Below are positions 25,545-39,128 of a DNA stretch of 64,000 nt, one piece after another. The stretch is from NCBI GenBank assembly GCA_031772625.1, contig CM062810.1, positions 452,228,014 to 452,292,013 on the forward strand, written 5' to 3'. The stretch's first letter is position 1. Each line of letters opens with the position of its first letter. Position numbers and translations under genes: made by a program. The stretch comes from Pinus tabuliformis. Taxonomy: Eukaryota; Streptophyta; Pinopsida; Pinales; Pinaceae. A model generated the notes under the pieces. That model saw only the letters and a program-made list of their open reading frames with translations, made no database searches and had not been told where the DNA came from.

Positions 25545-26868
25545 CTACTTAAATGTGTGGGTTTGGAAATGGTGGTACAGGTAGATGAGTAGGAGTTGAT
25601 ATTTGAGATGGATGGGGTTGCGGTTGTGGTTATGGTGGAGATGAACGGTAACAATAACATCTAGTTTGGTATGGAGGATATTGACGAAAATATTGAGGAT
25701 ATTGTGGATGGCTCTGATAAGTTGCTTGCCAATATTGTTGCCAACATTGGTTTTGGGGATGAGATGGGAAATGTTGCCAAGGAAAGGGTGTGTTCCAATT
25801 ACTTTTAGATGGATGCACATAAGATTGAAATTGTGTATTAGGATTTTGCATTATATCAGGTTGAATAGGCTACCATGGTCCTATTGGAGCTACATAACAT
25901 AACTGCATTGGAAATTGACTTGCTCCATTGTCCTCTTGGTAAACTTCATTCAACCTTGGTAATGAGGAGAAACATTTAATATCATGTGATTCTGCATGGA
26001 AAACACGAATATCAACATCTTTTTTTTTATCATTTTGTTTTCTTAACATTTCTACTTGTTCACTTAGATTGCTAAGAATTTATGCTTTAAAGTTATCAAG
26101 CAAATTTCCAAGTTTAGCTTGACTTACGGATCTTGATGCTGATTGACTTGCTCTTGCCCTTCCCCTTGATATGTGTTTGCATGTTTCAAAAATTTCTTCA
26201 AAGGATAATTGGGATATATCACCTCTACTCATGAGATCAAGGAGATCAATCCACTCATCCCTAATTTTTCTAAGTAAGATGGTTTTTAGTGTGTTGGATC
26301 ATAAATGATGTACTTTTTCCCTCTTAAAATTATACATGAACCTCTCTATTAGATCCTCAAGACTCTCATCTTCTCTTTGATTCATTTTAAAGATTTATTC
26401 CTTAAGATCACGATCTTTATATTTTTCTAGAAATGTCTTTTGCATATCATTCCATGATCTTATTGAATTAGTCCCTAAACTCATTAACCATTTAAGAGCT
26501 CTATCCTTCAATGTTGCTGGAAACAATATCAGGTTTTGAGTTTTTAATAACCAACCATAAGATCTACAAACAATTTCAAATTCAAAGAAAAAGGTTTCTG
26601 GATCCTCTGACCTTAGACCATGAAATTTTGGAAGAAAATATGGAGGGATGTTCTTCATGTGCACACTGCCATCAATATCTTGAATGGGAAATCTGAGAGG
26701 ATCTTCCTCATTGTCATCATCTCCATAAATTTCTTCTACATTCTTTGCCATCTTCTTCTTCTCCCTGCAAAAGTGAATGGTGATGTGGCTCTTACTGCAC
26801 CACATGATCAAATGGGGTGGTGGGTTGGTGTTGGAGATTTTTTTTTTTTTATGATTGAATGAAAACAC
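25545..26868 (-). pseudogene. E2 gag
   Basis: Tat/Athila gag is clear in 26395-26868: LPKFHGLRSEDPETFFFEFE, ILFPATLKDRALKWLMSL and WNDMQKTFLEKYK. Downstream in sense are EDLIERF and ISQLSF-like parts (about 26100-26370) and a Gln/Pro/Tyr-rich tail (25545-25851; QQYWQATYQSHPQYPQYFRQ), the usual spacer after gag. No zinc knuckle is obvious. It is the only retroviral gene of E2, and it is broken. Confidence 0.88.
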
Positions 26869-26990
26869 TAATGCAATGCAATTTTCTATTTTTGAAATGA
26901 AATATGCCTAATGCAAATATTTTTTTGTTTTTGTAAATAGTAAAAAGAAATTAATCAACTAGGGAAGAAAATGATGCATACTTTGACACC

Positions 26991-27008
26991 TCCCTTGCAA
27001 TGGCTCCA
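26991..27008 (-). promoter_or_regulatory. E2 primer-binding site, Asp-like
   Basis: The sense sequence TGGAGCCATTGCAAGGGA, five bases inside the 5' LTR, is a degraded relative of the Asp-type site of E1. Confidence 0.75.
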
Positions 27009-27013
27009 AAAAG

Positions 27014-28403
27014 TTATGAGCCTTGGTATTGCAACAAGAATGCTGCAACTCTCAAGGCTATTTACTTTAACTATCAACCCGGATTTACTATAGGATGTTC
27101 CAAATTTACTATACGAAATTATAATTAATCAAATGACCAAGAAAATAAAATCCAAATTGGATGGGAATTTTTTATTTATTGACTAGGATGTATTAGGTCC
27201 CAATTCCAAGTGGAATCACTCAAAAATACATCTGTTAACCCATGCTAAAAAATATATGAAAATTACTAGTCAAAAATCTAGAAATTCAAGAACTAGTGAG
27301 ATAGTAAATCTATAAAATGCATAACCTAATCAAGTGCAAATGAAGTGGGGTAATTTTTTTTATGAACTATAATTTTGTGTGATCCAATGCTAGTGGAACC
27401 AAATCGATTGAATCTCGTTAGAATGCTCTAAAAAATAGCATAAGTTTAATGTTGTTTACCACAAAGGAGTTCCAAAAATATAGTTTTGAAACAAGAAAGC
27501 TAATCCAAGTAGCTAAATGATTACTATGACATTACAAAGTTTTTCCAAGGATGAAATGATTCTTGTGATGTTAAAAAAGAACTTACATCAACCATTTAAC
27601 CCAATCCTACAACAAGAAATCATTAACACTAAATGCAAAAATAGAAAGAAATACAAACAAGAGATGCATGTGAATAAGAAGTGAAAAGAAGGAAAGAAAA
27701 TGATACAAAAGAGATTTGAGGCTCCTAGGATGGCCAGGTGCAAGGAAATTCAGATACCTATGGAGGAGAAAAAGATTTATAAGGTGAACATGACATAAAT
27801 CTTCATTATTTTCTTCAATACAATTACATCCCTACAAGAAAATACAATGGAGCTACAAAAATACTAGTTCTCTCTAGAAGAACACTAATGAAAAATTATC
27901 CCTAGAGGAAAGTTCGACTTGGTACTTATACAAAATTATTACGAATCATTCCCCATGAAAGGAGGAAGCTTTCCCCACCAAAATCCCTTGATTAGTGGAT
28001 CTGGTTCCCAATACTAGGAATCTGCATTAAATGGTAGGGAACACATTCCTAGATTTTCTCAATCATTGGAGTTCCACAAACTGTGCCGTAATTCCATAAT
28101 ATCTTGTTGATTTATTATTTAATATTGATCCTCCTGTTGTAGGTAGAAAGTCTCTAAATTATATCCTCCTCCAAATCTTCATAATCTGCCCAATATTCTC
28201 ACCATATTCCACAAAGATAAGTAATATTAGGAAAATATATGCAATTATTCATAAAGCTTCCTAATGAATACATTAAATTTAAAAATACATTATCTAATGA
28301 AAAAAGAGAAGTTTAATGTGTTGAAGGATGGTTAGATGGGCCTTAATTTATGATTAATTTAGAGGCATGGGCCTTAATTTATGTCTAATTTAGAGGCCCA
28401 TCA
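27014..28403 (-). repeat. E2 5' LTR (right copy)
   Basis: It aligns with the left LTR from TTATGAGCCTTGG to GAGGCCCATCA and is followed by ATATG. Confidence 0.92.
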
Positions 28404-28408
28404 ATATG

Positions 28409-31400
28409 CAAGTCTACTTCCACATTCCAAAATAGATACGCCTATCAACATAAATGTTTACATCCAATATAAGGTGACAACCATTATTAGTGTGGGTTTT
28501 CAGAGCATTTCTTCCTTCCATGTTTGCCCATCCTTATATAACATTTCAAAGGCATTTTGAGACCTTAAACAATGTTATTTTGGGAAATAGATTGATGGAA
28601 TCTATTGATTATGTCAAGTGATAGAAAATGTACTTCTCCAATAAAAGTTTCCAAAGTGACATCATGCATGTCAAATGAATTTTTTATGTCAAAGTTACCT
28701 CCTTGGGAAGTTAATTTTCCAACTTATTCCTTTAGGCCCAAGAGCCTTTGGCATTTCATCTCCTAGGGTTAGGTTTTTGGATGTTTATGGTTTCTCCTTG
28801 CTGCCATATGATAAAATGGCCCCCAAGCTTCATTGTGATATAGTTCAACAAAGGTGTGCAACCATCACATCTCTTCTCAAAGATAAGCCACTACCATTCA
28901 AGCTAGTTTGTTTCCATTCCGCATGTATACAATCTCAGGATTTTCAATTTATTAATAGAACTCAAGTTTCACTATAGCTCTGTGTTTTGGATAAAAATAT
29001 GCATATTATTTTTTTCGCTTCATAAATTCATATTATCTTAAGAAAATTATTGTAACCACATGATATATATGTATATCTAAATTTTTTGTTGGTTATCTTA
29101 GTTTTTGGTATAAGTATGTGTTCCCTCTCCATTTCAAATAGAGGACTCTTGGATCATACATTCAAACATTATCCTATCCATCCATGCTTGATTTGAGCAT
29201 TATATGGTGTTCCCCCTCTTCGGCTAGGTTTACATATTTTTATGAATAATATGGTACCATGATGAAATTAAAATGTGTCAACATAAGGACACTAATTACC
29301 TCTCATATCTTGCTAGACGTGCATCATTTTCTTTTATAAAGTAGTCATGGATGATAATCATGAAATGGATAAAGTTAAATCACCAACCTATATCGATCTT
29401 AACTCTGAATCTACCAAATGCAAAGAGGGATCAAATGCATTTTAACTCTAAAAGAAGTTTTCATCCTAGGATATTTGATCCCGCTTGGTGCTTGGTACAT
29501 CCTTAGTTAATATGGATCTAAAATAAGTTTAATTTCTCCCTCTAAATAGTCTATATTCCACATCAATACCATGGGTAAGTTTTATTTTTATAAGGCTATT
29601 TTATTTGTAATTTGACCAATTTAAAATGTTTAGATTATATTACATTACATTACAACATGTCTACCATACTGGTGTAGAGAGTGTCTCTTGGAACAATTAG
29701 AAAAACAAGCCACCAAAATGGCCTTGGACTTATTGAAACTTATGAAGCTATGCATTAATCAAGATATTAGAGGTGATAAAATGACAAGAAAAATCATGAA
29801 ACCAATACTTAATAACACCTCAATATCATTTCTATCACATCATTTAACCTCAATGTTTTTCACATTGACTACATCAAGTAACACTTTATTTCAAATAATT
29901 TAATCAATTATTTTACTTCACTTCACTACAAAATTCCAAACAAAAGTTTTCCTTCAATAATGACATGGAATCAATAAAACATAAATTTGAAAATGAAATC
30001 AAAATAAGTTACATCTTCATCCTCCCATTTTTAATTTTTTGTTAATTTTTTTCTTCCAACAATAGAAATGTGGAGAAGAGAACTATGAAAGCATTTCACA
30101 ATGTACATGATAATCTTTTGTGTTTATCATCTTGAATTCCACACGAATATGGTAAAAATAACACACATTATCTTTTAAATCACTTGAGACATATCATGGA
30201 TCACAACCTTGGAGCTATGATACCAAACGTTGTGTATTTTAGTGAATTTTTAAGAAACGTTCATATATAAACTTAAATTAATAGTGATAAAAACCAAGTT
30301 AGAATATTATTTTATATTGAAGTCACATATCTCAATCTCAGAATGCAATTGGTTCACAATGTATACAAGATTAGGTTAGCATAACAATAAATTGTGTTTA
30401 AATTCCTTTCATCATAACAATGTTGATCAATATTTCAATTTTTTCCATCAAATTCTCCTCCTAGTTTATCTTCATGTCCTCCTTCTTAGTTTTCTACCTA
30501 ATCATTTAGACAAAATTTAATACATTAAATTTATGCAACCAAACTATTTATACATTAATACTCACATGGAAGAGGCATTCCTTCAAATATTCTTAAGTCT
30601 TAGCTAGAGGAAAACTTGAATATTTTCCTTCTATGTGAATTCATTAAACATAAATAAGTATTGTGGGACAAAATATTTGGTTAAGGGACATATTTTGTAA
30701 CCTATGAAGTGATAATTAATGAAAGCATTATCCTTTAGAATATTTTGTTGACGTTCACTGCAAACTCCTTATTATATTTTTTTATGAAAATCAAGGACTA
30801 TGTTTATCTTTGAAAGAAACTAATTTTTTACAAAATATGTTTGGAAAAGGAAGAAAGAAAAGAAAGAAACTTCATTCAATCAAATAAACAATTTTTCCTT
30901 ATAATATTATTTATAATAAAAAGTATTACTCCTCTGAAAAATTAGGTTAACTATTAGTTCAAATTAATTGAAGTCTCCCACCAGTTAATCTTGAAAGCAT
31001 CCTCCATGTAAGTAGCTGAAGATCAACTCCAAGACTTCGTTGAACCATGATTTAGTATTATCATGGATGGGGGTGTCTTGAGATATATTTTATAACCATA
31101 ATAAAAAAAACTTGGGAAATGTTCCAATTTAAATGCAAAAGTAGTGGAAATGTTGGAAGCTACCATAATGAAAAAATAGGAGGGCAAGAAGGACATTGAA
31201 ATTGATGGATACTCACATATCCTTATCAATATCAACATTAGAAGCAAGAAGTAAGGTTATTAGGAGGTGGGAAGTATTTTGAAATGGATCAAAGTTGAAA
31301 TCATTTTGTTCTCTAACATCAAGTTTACTCACATTTATAGAATAATTGAACAAATCGCAAAGCAACCAAACATTTATGGAGAAAAATAGTTTCAAAGTTT

Positions 31401-32402
31401 TTTTTCTTCTAGTAGAATTCAAATATTAAGGATTGAGATAAAATGCAGACTCAAAATTTGGATTAGTATTTGTAAGAATTTTCCTAAAAGGAATTGGAAA
31501 CTCAATGGTTCTATCTAATAGTGACAGGTCCATACAAAATCAATAGAAAGATGAAGATATATAAAATACGTAAATGAAGATATATAGACCTTCGTCGGAG
31601 TACTCCTATGTAAATGATATATGCATATGAACATTGTACTCCCCGTTTAGGAAGCTATGTCCTCATAATGGTAGAGGAATTGGGCATGACTCATTATATA
31701 CCTAAAACATGGAATTAAGGAACTCATTTATTAACAAATAAAATATCAATGAGAGATGTCATTTAATCACACTAATCCATAAAATTGTAAATCAAAACTA
31801 TAAATTCATGCATGGTTGAAAAATAATTATAATTTATTTTATTATTAAATATTTTGATAAAAAAATAATATAAAATCTATATATTATTATGTATAATTAA
31901 ACACTTATGGAACTTAGATCCGTTTTAGCTCCAGCTCTACCAAGCTCCAAGAGGGATCAAATATCTTTTCATTTCAGGTTTGCATCTCAAGAAATTTGAT
32001 CTCTTTATAATTGGTAAATACAAAGTTAAGATGTATCTACTATATAGGCATGTTTAATTATTAATTATAATTAATAATAATTATCGATGTAAATATATTT
32101 ATTAATTTAACATTTTTTATTTTATTTTATTAATTTGTCTTTTATTTTGATTCAGTCAAAATGTTAAACATTACAATGTCTATACCATACTAGAATCAAA
32201 TGTTTAAATAAGAGTTAAGTTTACTTATGAACCTCAAATACAAAGACATTTTTTTAATAAAAAGTGGAACCAGTGAGCGGAAATCTTGGATAAAATATAA
32301 TATTAAAGTATTATATTTTACCCAATATTTGTTACCACTCCCACCTAGTAAAAATGGCTAGGGCTGGTGGCAATTACTAATTAAAATATAATATTATTAC
32401 AT
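28409..32402. other. Intergenic region between E2 and E3
   Basis: About 4 kb, AT-rich, with no gene I can name. A 100-codon plus-strand frame at 28675-28977 matches nothing I know. Copies of an old repeat are near 29400-29690 and 31734-32200. A possible relic LTR edge with an initiator-Met-like site is at 30211-30240. Nothing else stands out. Confidence 0.6.
31734..32130. repeat. Dispersed repeat R, copy 2
   Basis: It aligns with 60479-60805 on the other side of E3: ACAAATAAAATAT, then TCATTTAATCACACTAATCC, then CAAGCTCCAAGAGGGATCAA, then TTATTAATTTAACATTTTTT. A shorter relative with AGAGGGATCAAAT is at 29424. Family unknown. Copies 2 and 3 are not the E3 duplication, which is only 5 bases. 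Confidence 0.75.
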
Positions 32403-32407
32403 TTTAT

Positions 32408-34919
32408 GTCACATATAACCACAATTAAACATAGAAATAATTTTTTTTATTAATGTTCCAAATGACATTACCAAGGTAGGCTGACAATTGTAGTAATTGA
32501 CTGGGTATAGTCATCCCTGCAAGAATTAAAGTGCCTCCCTGTTGGTTCACTCATGGTGACATCACCATGCTGATGGAGGGAGTTCTGATGTCCTCCTTCC
32601 GGCACCACAACTATACCATTAATGCTGAGGGGATGGGTTACGCGGGACTTGCTCTATGCTATTCGATGGTGTGAGATCCACGACCCTCACAATTTGGAAT
32701 CAATTAAAAGTTTAATTCATTTGAATAGACAAGGATTGGGGTCATCTGGTTGTTTTATGGTTTGGCTCTTTGGCTCTGCCACAGGGAGTGTGACAGAGGT
32801 GAAAGAGTGGCGACTTGGTTCATTGCTCTGTCGCACTTGTGTCCTTAACCCTACAGGTATATTGAAACCCTCCTAACTAATAACTCTAGAGTCTTCCGTT
32901 TAAGGATTCTTTGCTATTATCCTTTGTGAATCCCATTATGAGATTTGATGGATGACTATTGAGGGTTTAATGTTGCCCTTGTGTATAGGTGAAACTACTA
33001 AAGAATGGACTCAGAGATTCCAGCGGAGTGGGTTGATTACATGCAGAAGCATGAGGTAAACTATAGTTTTCATAGGGTTTGATGTTTAAGATTATTCTCC
33101 ATCTTTTCGTTAATGCTCACTGTGCATCTACAGGTTTCATCTGCAGCTTGAGGGATGGTAATCTTCAACCCAGGTAAATTCTTTTGTTTTATTGAAAGGT
33201 TTCATATTGATATCCAAGATGTTATTTGATTTTGATCGTCATTCTAGGAATTCTCTATGTAGGTACGTGTATCGATGTCGAAACTGTGCATCCGGCATGG
33301 GGTTTTTGTTGACAACAACTCTCTTATTGAAGCTTACTGTCTTCGTTTTCCAAGTGGGTTTTTGATTCAGACCTTTCCTAGTATTTCAAGTTCTAGAACA
33401 TGCCTTCAATTGATAGAGGCTTTTTAGGAAGTGTAATTAATTAATCTCCTAAGCCTTGCTGCCGAAATGTTGTTGTTGCTAACAAATGTAATTAGTTATT
33501 TTGAACATGTTGTCCTTTGCATTATGAGCAGGATAGATTTGGATTTAGCTGTTTGGTTCCATGGAGGTTTCTACGATAAGCCTAACTGTATATTTCATGG
33601 TATAAGTATTTATATATTTTAAATGTTTATATCTAATCTGTCGTGATAGCTCGGCTTCACATATTTATTGAGATTTGATTTATTTCTGTGTTGGATTAAT
33701 TTCACAGACTGAATTTCATTGTTTATTATGTAAATGGGTCAACTGTGATAATATATCTATGGTTGTCAGTACTTTTTATCTGAATATAATCATCTTAGTC
33801 CCACTCGATTATAGTTACGAATTAACAACTCATAGGGTTAGCGTTTTTAACATAGGCTGGGTACTTGGCTCATGGTGAGTTCTCTCCAGAACTCGACCGA
33901 GAACCGATAAACCCTAGCTCATCAACTACTTGCAATCCAAAGTCATAGGATGGTTTGGTCGATCAATTTATATAGGTTTCTTCTATCATAAATAGGTAGG
34001 AAGGTACCAATGTAAATTCTGGAAATTGATATTTTATATATTTGTGTATGTTTTCCAAAGGACTATGTAAAATCCATTGATATAGTTAAATATAGAAGGA
34101 CAAGAAAAGAGTATTGATTCTCTGAACTAAGCCCTTTGTTTCTAATGCTTAGAATGTTTATTGTAAATAATCACTGCTATGTAAATAAATACAGTCATTA
34201 TTTCTTTTATGCCCTGATTACATGTAGAAATATGATAGCAATGAAATGTATCTAGAGACAATATTTTCTGATCTTATCAGTGACGGAATAACGTTAATAA
34301 TATAATCTAGCATGTTAACTTACACTCTGTTGTAAAAGTAAACAATCTAATTTTCCTAGTAATGATTATTGACATAGTAATATTACTTATATGTTCTCCT
34401 GTGTTGAGTGTGATTTATGCACGTAACTCCTTTAATTTGGAAGGTCTCTCCACCTAGCCTCGGATCTAGAAATTACGTCCAGAATCCCCCTCCGAGCTCT
34501 TCCAACTTCTTAAAATGATATACAGTCTGGTAACTTGGGCACAAGGACTATGTCCGGCCTCAAGTCTCGTACCCCACAGTTGTTATCACAGTTTCTTTCC
34601 CACTAGCTAAATTTCCCACCTCTAGGAAAAAATAATCACAGTAAAGTTTTCCTCCTCCCAACCCCCTTCAGGGTTCTATCATTTTCCTTTTGAAGGAAGA
34701 AGATGAGATAACTTTTTGTAACTTTTTTCAGAAGTTAATTCAACTTATTCTCCAGTTCTTTTACAAACTGATCAAAATATTTTAATTAATACTTAACAAC
34801 ATCTGTTCTAGATTTTTGGCCTAATTTTTAAATTAACAATTCAGATTAAACAAAATAAAAATAAGAGTGCTAAATAAAACTTGGTAAAAACAATTTTTGG
34901 TGTATCACTAAGTGTTACA
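32408..34919 (-). repeat. E3 3' LTR (left copy)
   Basis: About 2.5 kb, starting TGTCACATATAA and ending CTAAGTGTTACA on the plus strand, and aligned with 58103-60336 through most of its length. The open frames inside recur in both copies and are LTR sequence, not genes. Confidence 0.9.
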
Positions 34920-34935
34920 GCTCCCTTCCCTTGAG
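34920..34935 (-). promoter_or_regulatory. E3 polypurine tract
   Basis: In sense, CAAGGGAAGGGAGC touches the 3' LTR start TGTAACACT. Confidence 0.75.
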
Positions 34936-36360
34936 AGGAACACCATCCCTGGTGTTCTTTCCTTTAAGTAAACAGTGTAGGATAGGCTCTCTCCATGGCT
35001 TCCTCTTCTTCCCAAGTAGCCTCATTCAGGCGAAAGTGCTTTGACTACACTTTAATTTGGGTGATGGCTCACCTTCGCAAGGTGGTTTCTATTTGATCGA
35101 GGATACGAAGAGGCTCTGCTAGAAATTATCCCTTAGTTTCTACCTGGACATTCATAATCTACTTTCAGAAATTCCTACAAAACAACAAATCTTAATTTAT
35201 TGACCTTATTCTTTCATTACCTGAATACTTTCCCAGTTAATAATATGTTGAGGGTCGTACACATATTTTTTAATAAAGATACTTTAAAAACATTGTGGAA
35301 TCAAGTGTGGCCTGAAAGTGTTATCTTGTATGCTACAAGCCCAATCTTCTCCAAAATCTAAAACGGTCCACTTTACCAGGGTGCCAACTTAGCACAACCT
35401 TTCCATAGTAAGGTTCTTTTCCGCGGTTTAACTTTCAAGTATATGTGATCTCTCAAATGGAATTCTTTATGAGTTCTTTTCTTATCTGCATAAACCTTTT
35501 GCCTATCCTGAGTAGCTTTTAAGTTGTGGTGAACCTTCTTAACGGTGGCCTCTATTTCAGCTGACATATCAAGACCCAATGCTAACTTATTATCTGGACT
35601 ATTCCAATCTATGGGTACCCAACACTTTCTTCCATATAGTACTTCAAAAGGGCTCATGCCCAATGATTCATGATGTCCATTATTGTAGGCGAATTCCACC
35701 AAGTTGAGGTAATCCTCCCACTTATGTGGTTGTTGCATTACAAACATTCTTAACATGTCTTCTAAGACTTCATTCACTCACTCTGTCTGACCGTCTATCT
35801 GTGGATGGTAGGTAGTACTGAATTGAATCTGAGTACCCATCCTCACAAAGATGGTTTTCCGAAATGTGGATGCAAATTTTACATCCCTGTCAGAGATCAC
35901 CACTTGGGGTATCCCGTGTAGTCGGAAGATTTCCTGATAAATATGTCTGCAATATCCACCATTTTGTAGGTGGATTTTATGGAAATGAAATGAGTGGTCT
36001 TACTCAGATTGTCCACCAGAACCATGATTGAGTCATGTTGCTTCTAAGTACGAGGTAAGCCAGTGATAAATTCTAAGGTGATCGTCTCCCATTTCCATTC
36101 TGGAATGGGTAATGGTTGCAACAGATCGGCAAGATGTTGATGTTCCTCCTTCACCAATTGGCACTCTAAGAATTTGGATAGATATTCAGCCACATACTTT
36201 CTTAAGTCTGGCCAGAAATAACATTTCTTGATGGCAGAAAATAGTTTCTGGTATCCCGAGTGAGCGACGTAAGGCTTCCTATGAAACTCATCTAATAATA
36301 GCTTCTTGGCAGAGTTCTGGTTAGGAATATAAATTCTATTTCTGAATGTTAACATTTTGT
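34936..36360 (-). pseudogene. E3 integrase with chromodomain-like tail
   Basis: The zinc-binding N-terminus has EFHRKPYVAHSGYQKLFSAI and CYFWPDLRKYVAEYL (36044-36355). The later core and C-terminus have EFAYNNGHHESLGMSPFEVL and YGRKCWVP (35373-35777). Further on, about 34950-35130 gives LRILDQIETTLRR and NEATWEEEEAM, the end of a plant chromovirus chromodomain-type tail. In the family this tail guides insertion to chromatin. Broken in several places. Confidence 0.88.
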
Positions 36361-36399
36361 CGGGGGTAATTCCATACTCATATTTTTCCCCTTTTGCCT

Positions 36400-37800
36400 G
36401 AGCTTCTGAAGCTTGTTGCCAAAGGAATACATATTTTGGGTCTTTGACAGATGCTTCTCAGATGACGTTCGGTAGGTTAGATTGTGCTTGACTATATTGC
36501 ACTTCATAAATGAAATGTACTTTTCTGCTTAAAGTGTCTACTACCCGGTTTTCTTTTCCTTTGAGGTGTTTCATATCAAAGTCGAATTTGCTCAAGAATG
36601 CGGTCCATCTAGCCTACCAAGCATTTAAACTAGACTAGTTAAAGAAATTTGTAAGACTGCTATGGTCGGTTAATAACAAAAATTTCTTTCCTAGAAGGTA
36701 GTGTCACGACATTTTTAATGTATGCACTACTGCAGTCAACTCTAGATCGTAAGTAGAATAGCGCTACTCATAATCCTTTTGTTTGCATAACTCATAGGCT
36801 TATGACCTTTCCTTCCTACATTAATACTCGATGGACACCCTCCTTACTCACATCTGTACATACCATAAAGGATTTTTCTTGATCTGCTACTTTTAGTACC
36901 GGTGTGGTAGTAAGTAGTTGCTTTAGCTATTCAAAACTTTGTTGACATTCTACAGTCTAGTGGAAGGCACGTCCCTTTTTCTGTAGCATGGTCATAGGAA
37001 ATGCTAATTTTGGAAATCCTTTAATAAATCAGCGGTAATAACCTGCCAGGCCCAAAACAGATCTAATGTTCGCAACACTTTTTGGAGTGGCCCATTCCAT
37101 AACATTTTTGATCTTTTCCGGATCCACCACTATTCCTTCTGTTGATATGATATGGTCTAGGTACTGGATTTGACTTTTGTAAAAATCGCACTTCGTATAC
37201 TTTGCAATTGCCTCAGAAAATCTGCAATATTGTTCTTAAGTGTTGCTCATGCTCCTCCTGATTTTTTGAATAGATTAGTATATCGTCAATAAAAATTAGT
37301 ACAAATTTATCTAGAAATGGCTGAAAAATGTCGTGCATCATGCTCATGAAAGTGGTCGGAGCATTGGCAAGGCCAAAAGGCAGGACCACGAAATCATAAT
37401 GACCGTAACGAGTTCGGAATGTTGTTTTACAGATGTCTTCATCCTTTATTCTGATCTGGTGGTAGCCGGATCTTAAGTGAATTTTTTAAAATAGGCTGCG
37501 CCCGTGCACTTGATCAAATAAATCGTTAATTCAGGGTAAAGGGTACTTATTCTTGATGTTCAGCTTATTTAGCTGACAATAATCAATGCATAATCTTAAG
37601 GTTTTGTCCTTATTTCTCACAAACATCACAGGGGCTCCCCAACGAGACACACTAGGGTGAATGTACCATTTATCCAAAAGTTCCTAAAGCTGCATTTTGA
37701 GTTTTGTTAACTTAGGAAGGCTCATGCAATAAGGAGCTTTTGAAATAGGAGTTTCTATAGGCACTAATTCAATGTAAAATCAATATCACACCTAGGTGGC
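36400..37800 (-). pseudogene. E3 reverse transcriptase and RNase H
   Basis: The catalytic [11 protein letters not shown] is readable near 37250-37290. Upstream in sense are the primer-grip and palm remnants, including GAPVMF-like sequence near 37620 and the Asn-rich template part. RNase H sequence follows at about 36450-36900. No long open stretch remains, so the call rests on short motifs and order. Confidence 0.8.
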
Positions 37801-38210
37801 AATCCAGGGATGGATTCAGGAAACATGTCCATGAAATCTTGAATTACAGGAATATTCTCTAAAGAGGTCATCTTGTTTCTGTCATTGGTTTAGCCTAGTT
37901 GGACAACATAAATCTGGAAGCCCTTCCTAATGCATCTTCTGAGTTAGCTAGTTGTAATATGACATAATTTGATGTTTTTCTTGATTCCTTGAATTTCTTT
38001 TCTCTGCCCTAACTCGGTGAGATAGCTTAAAAAATTTTCTTTACAATCCACCAGGGACCAGCGACCTTCCAACTAGTCCATCCTTATTAATACATCATAC
38101 AAACCCAGGGGAAGGATGTTCATATCAACATGGATGGTCTGTGAGATCTTCCTTTTTGTTCTGGTGGCTAGTTGAACTAGCCAAGACTTCTTAAATTTAC
38201 TTCTTTGTAG

Positions 38211-39128
38211 CTAACATTTCTCTACCACTTTAGGACTAATGTAGCTTATACTAGCACCTGGATCAAATAATACAGAAACAGGTTGATCAACAATCATACC
38301 TTTGCATTCGATCATGGTCGGTTGATACTCCACTTGATGATTGTCCAAGGAAACATTAATTCTGGGCATGCTCCTTGCTATATCTCCCATTGTGGAGGCT
38401 TCTTTCATATTTGAAAGCTATTTAGTTCGAGCTTTGTGCGGGCAATTCTTGTAGGAATGTGATTCCCCACATCCCCAACATTGTAGTGGTGGTTTTGGTG
38501 GTTGGTTAGTAACAAATTTACTAATCCCTCTGGCTATCTATTCTCGCTGTTTGTCGGAGCTCTGGCTGGGTTTCTTGCAAATTTTCTGAAAGTCCTTTGC
38601 TGATTATTTCTTCCAATTATGAATTTCTATTTCCTATTTGGTGGTAAGTTCCTCATTTTCCTACCAATGGCTCCATTGGTCCCCTCATTCCTCTATTTCA
38701 TTTGTTGATAACAGATCTGAGCTTTTCGCACTACATCGTCCATCATTCTAGGATAAGCAAATTCTATTTTCTCCTTCATGAAGTTGGGTAAACTGGTAAT
38801 AACCTCTAAATTTTATCTTTCTCCTCCTACATATACAGAACATATCACAACAGGGAAGGAAACCATTTCACATACTCATCCATGGTCATGGCTCCTAGCC
38901 TTAACTCCTGGAACTCCTTTGCCTTTTCATCATAGTAATGTTCAACTAGATATTTGTCCTTAAAATGTTTATGGAATTATTGCCACGTTACGTGTACCTC
39001 ATTAATCTTCCTCATAGTTTTAATCTCTTCCCACCAGAGGGTGGCCTTTCTCCGTAATTGGTAAACTTCCAGTCGTGCTTTAAGTTTGTCAGTATATTCA
39101 TAAATTTGAAAATATTTACCCATGTCGA
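38211..39128 (-). pseudogene. E3 protease and distal gag
   Basis: The protease is seen in VSVLFDPGASISYISPKVVE (38211-38290), preceded by CKGMIVDQP; the active-site loop is a D(P)GAS type. Upstream in sense is the gag zinc knuckle QCWGCGESHSYKNCP near 38440-38490. Gag continues to 39128, where E4 interrupts it. The rest of gag is at 57491-58080. Confidence 0.82.

Larger units (their letters stand above)
19805..28403 (-). mobile_element. E2: gag-only LTR retrotransposon related to Tat/Athila
   Basis: E2 is bounded by LTRs at 19805-21744 and 27014-28403 and by a perfect duplication ATATG (19800-19804, 28404-28408). In sense it has an Asp-like primer site and a Tat/Athila gag. I find no protease, reverse transcriptase, RNase H or integrase in the 3.8 kb between gag and the 3' LTR, only repeats and hairpins. 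That is the make-up of a non-autonomous gag-only element. LTR starts, primer site and hairpin array are shared with E4, so E4-like elements are the likely source of enzymes. The LTRs differ by about 8-10% by eye. The gag is broken. Confidence 0.88.

Noticed and set aside
28675-28977. 100-codon plus-strand frame
   Set aside because: No homology recognised, no supporting context; chance cannot be excluded.
32622-32876. Plus-strand frame also seen at 58320-58508
   Set aside because: It lies in both LTRs of E3, antisense to the element, and has no domain.
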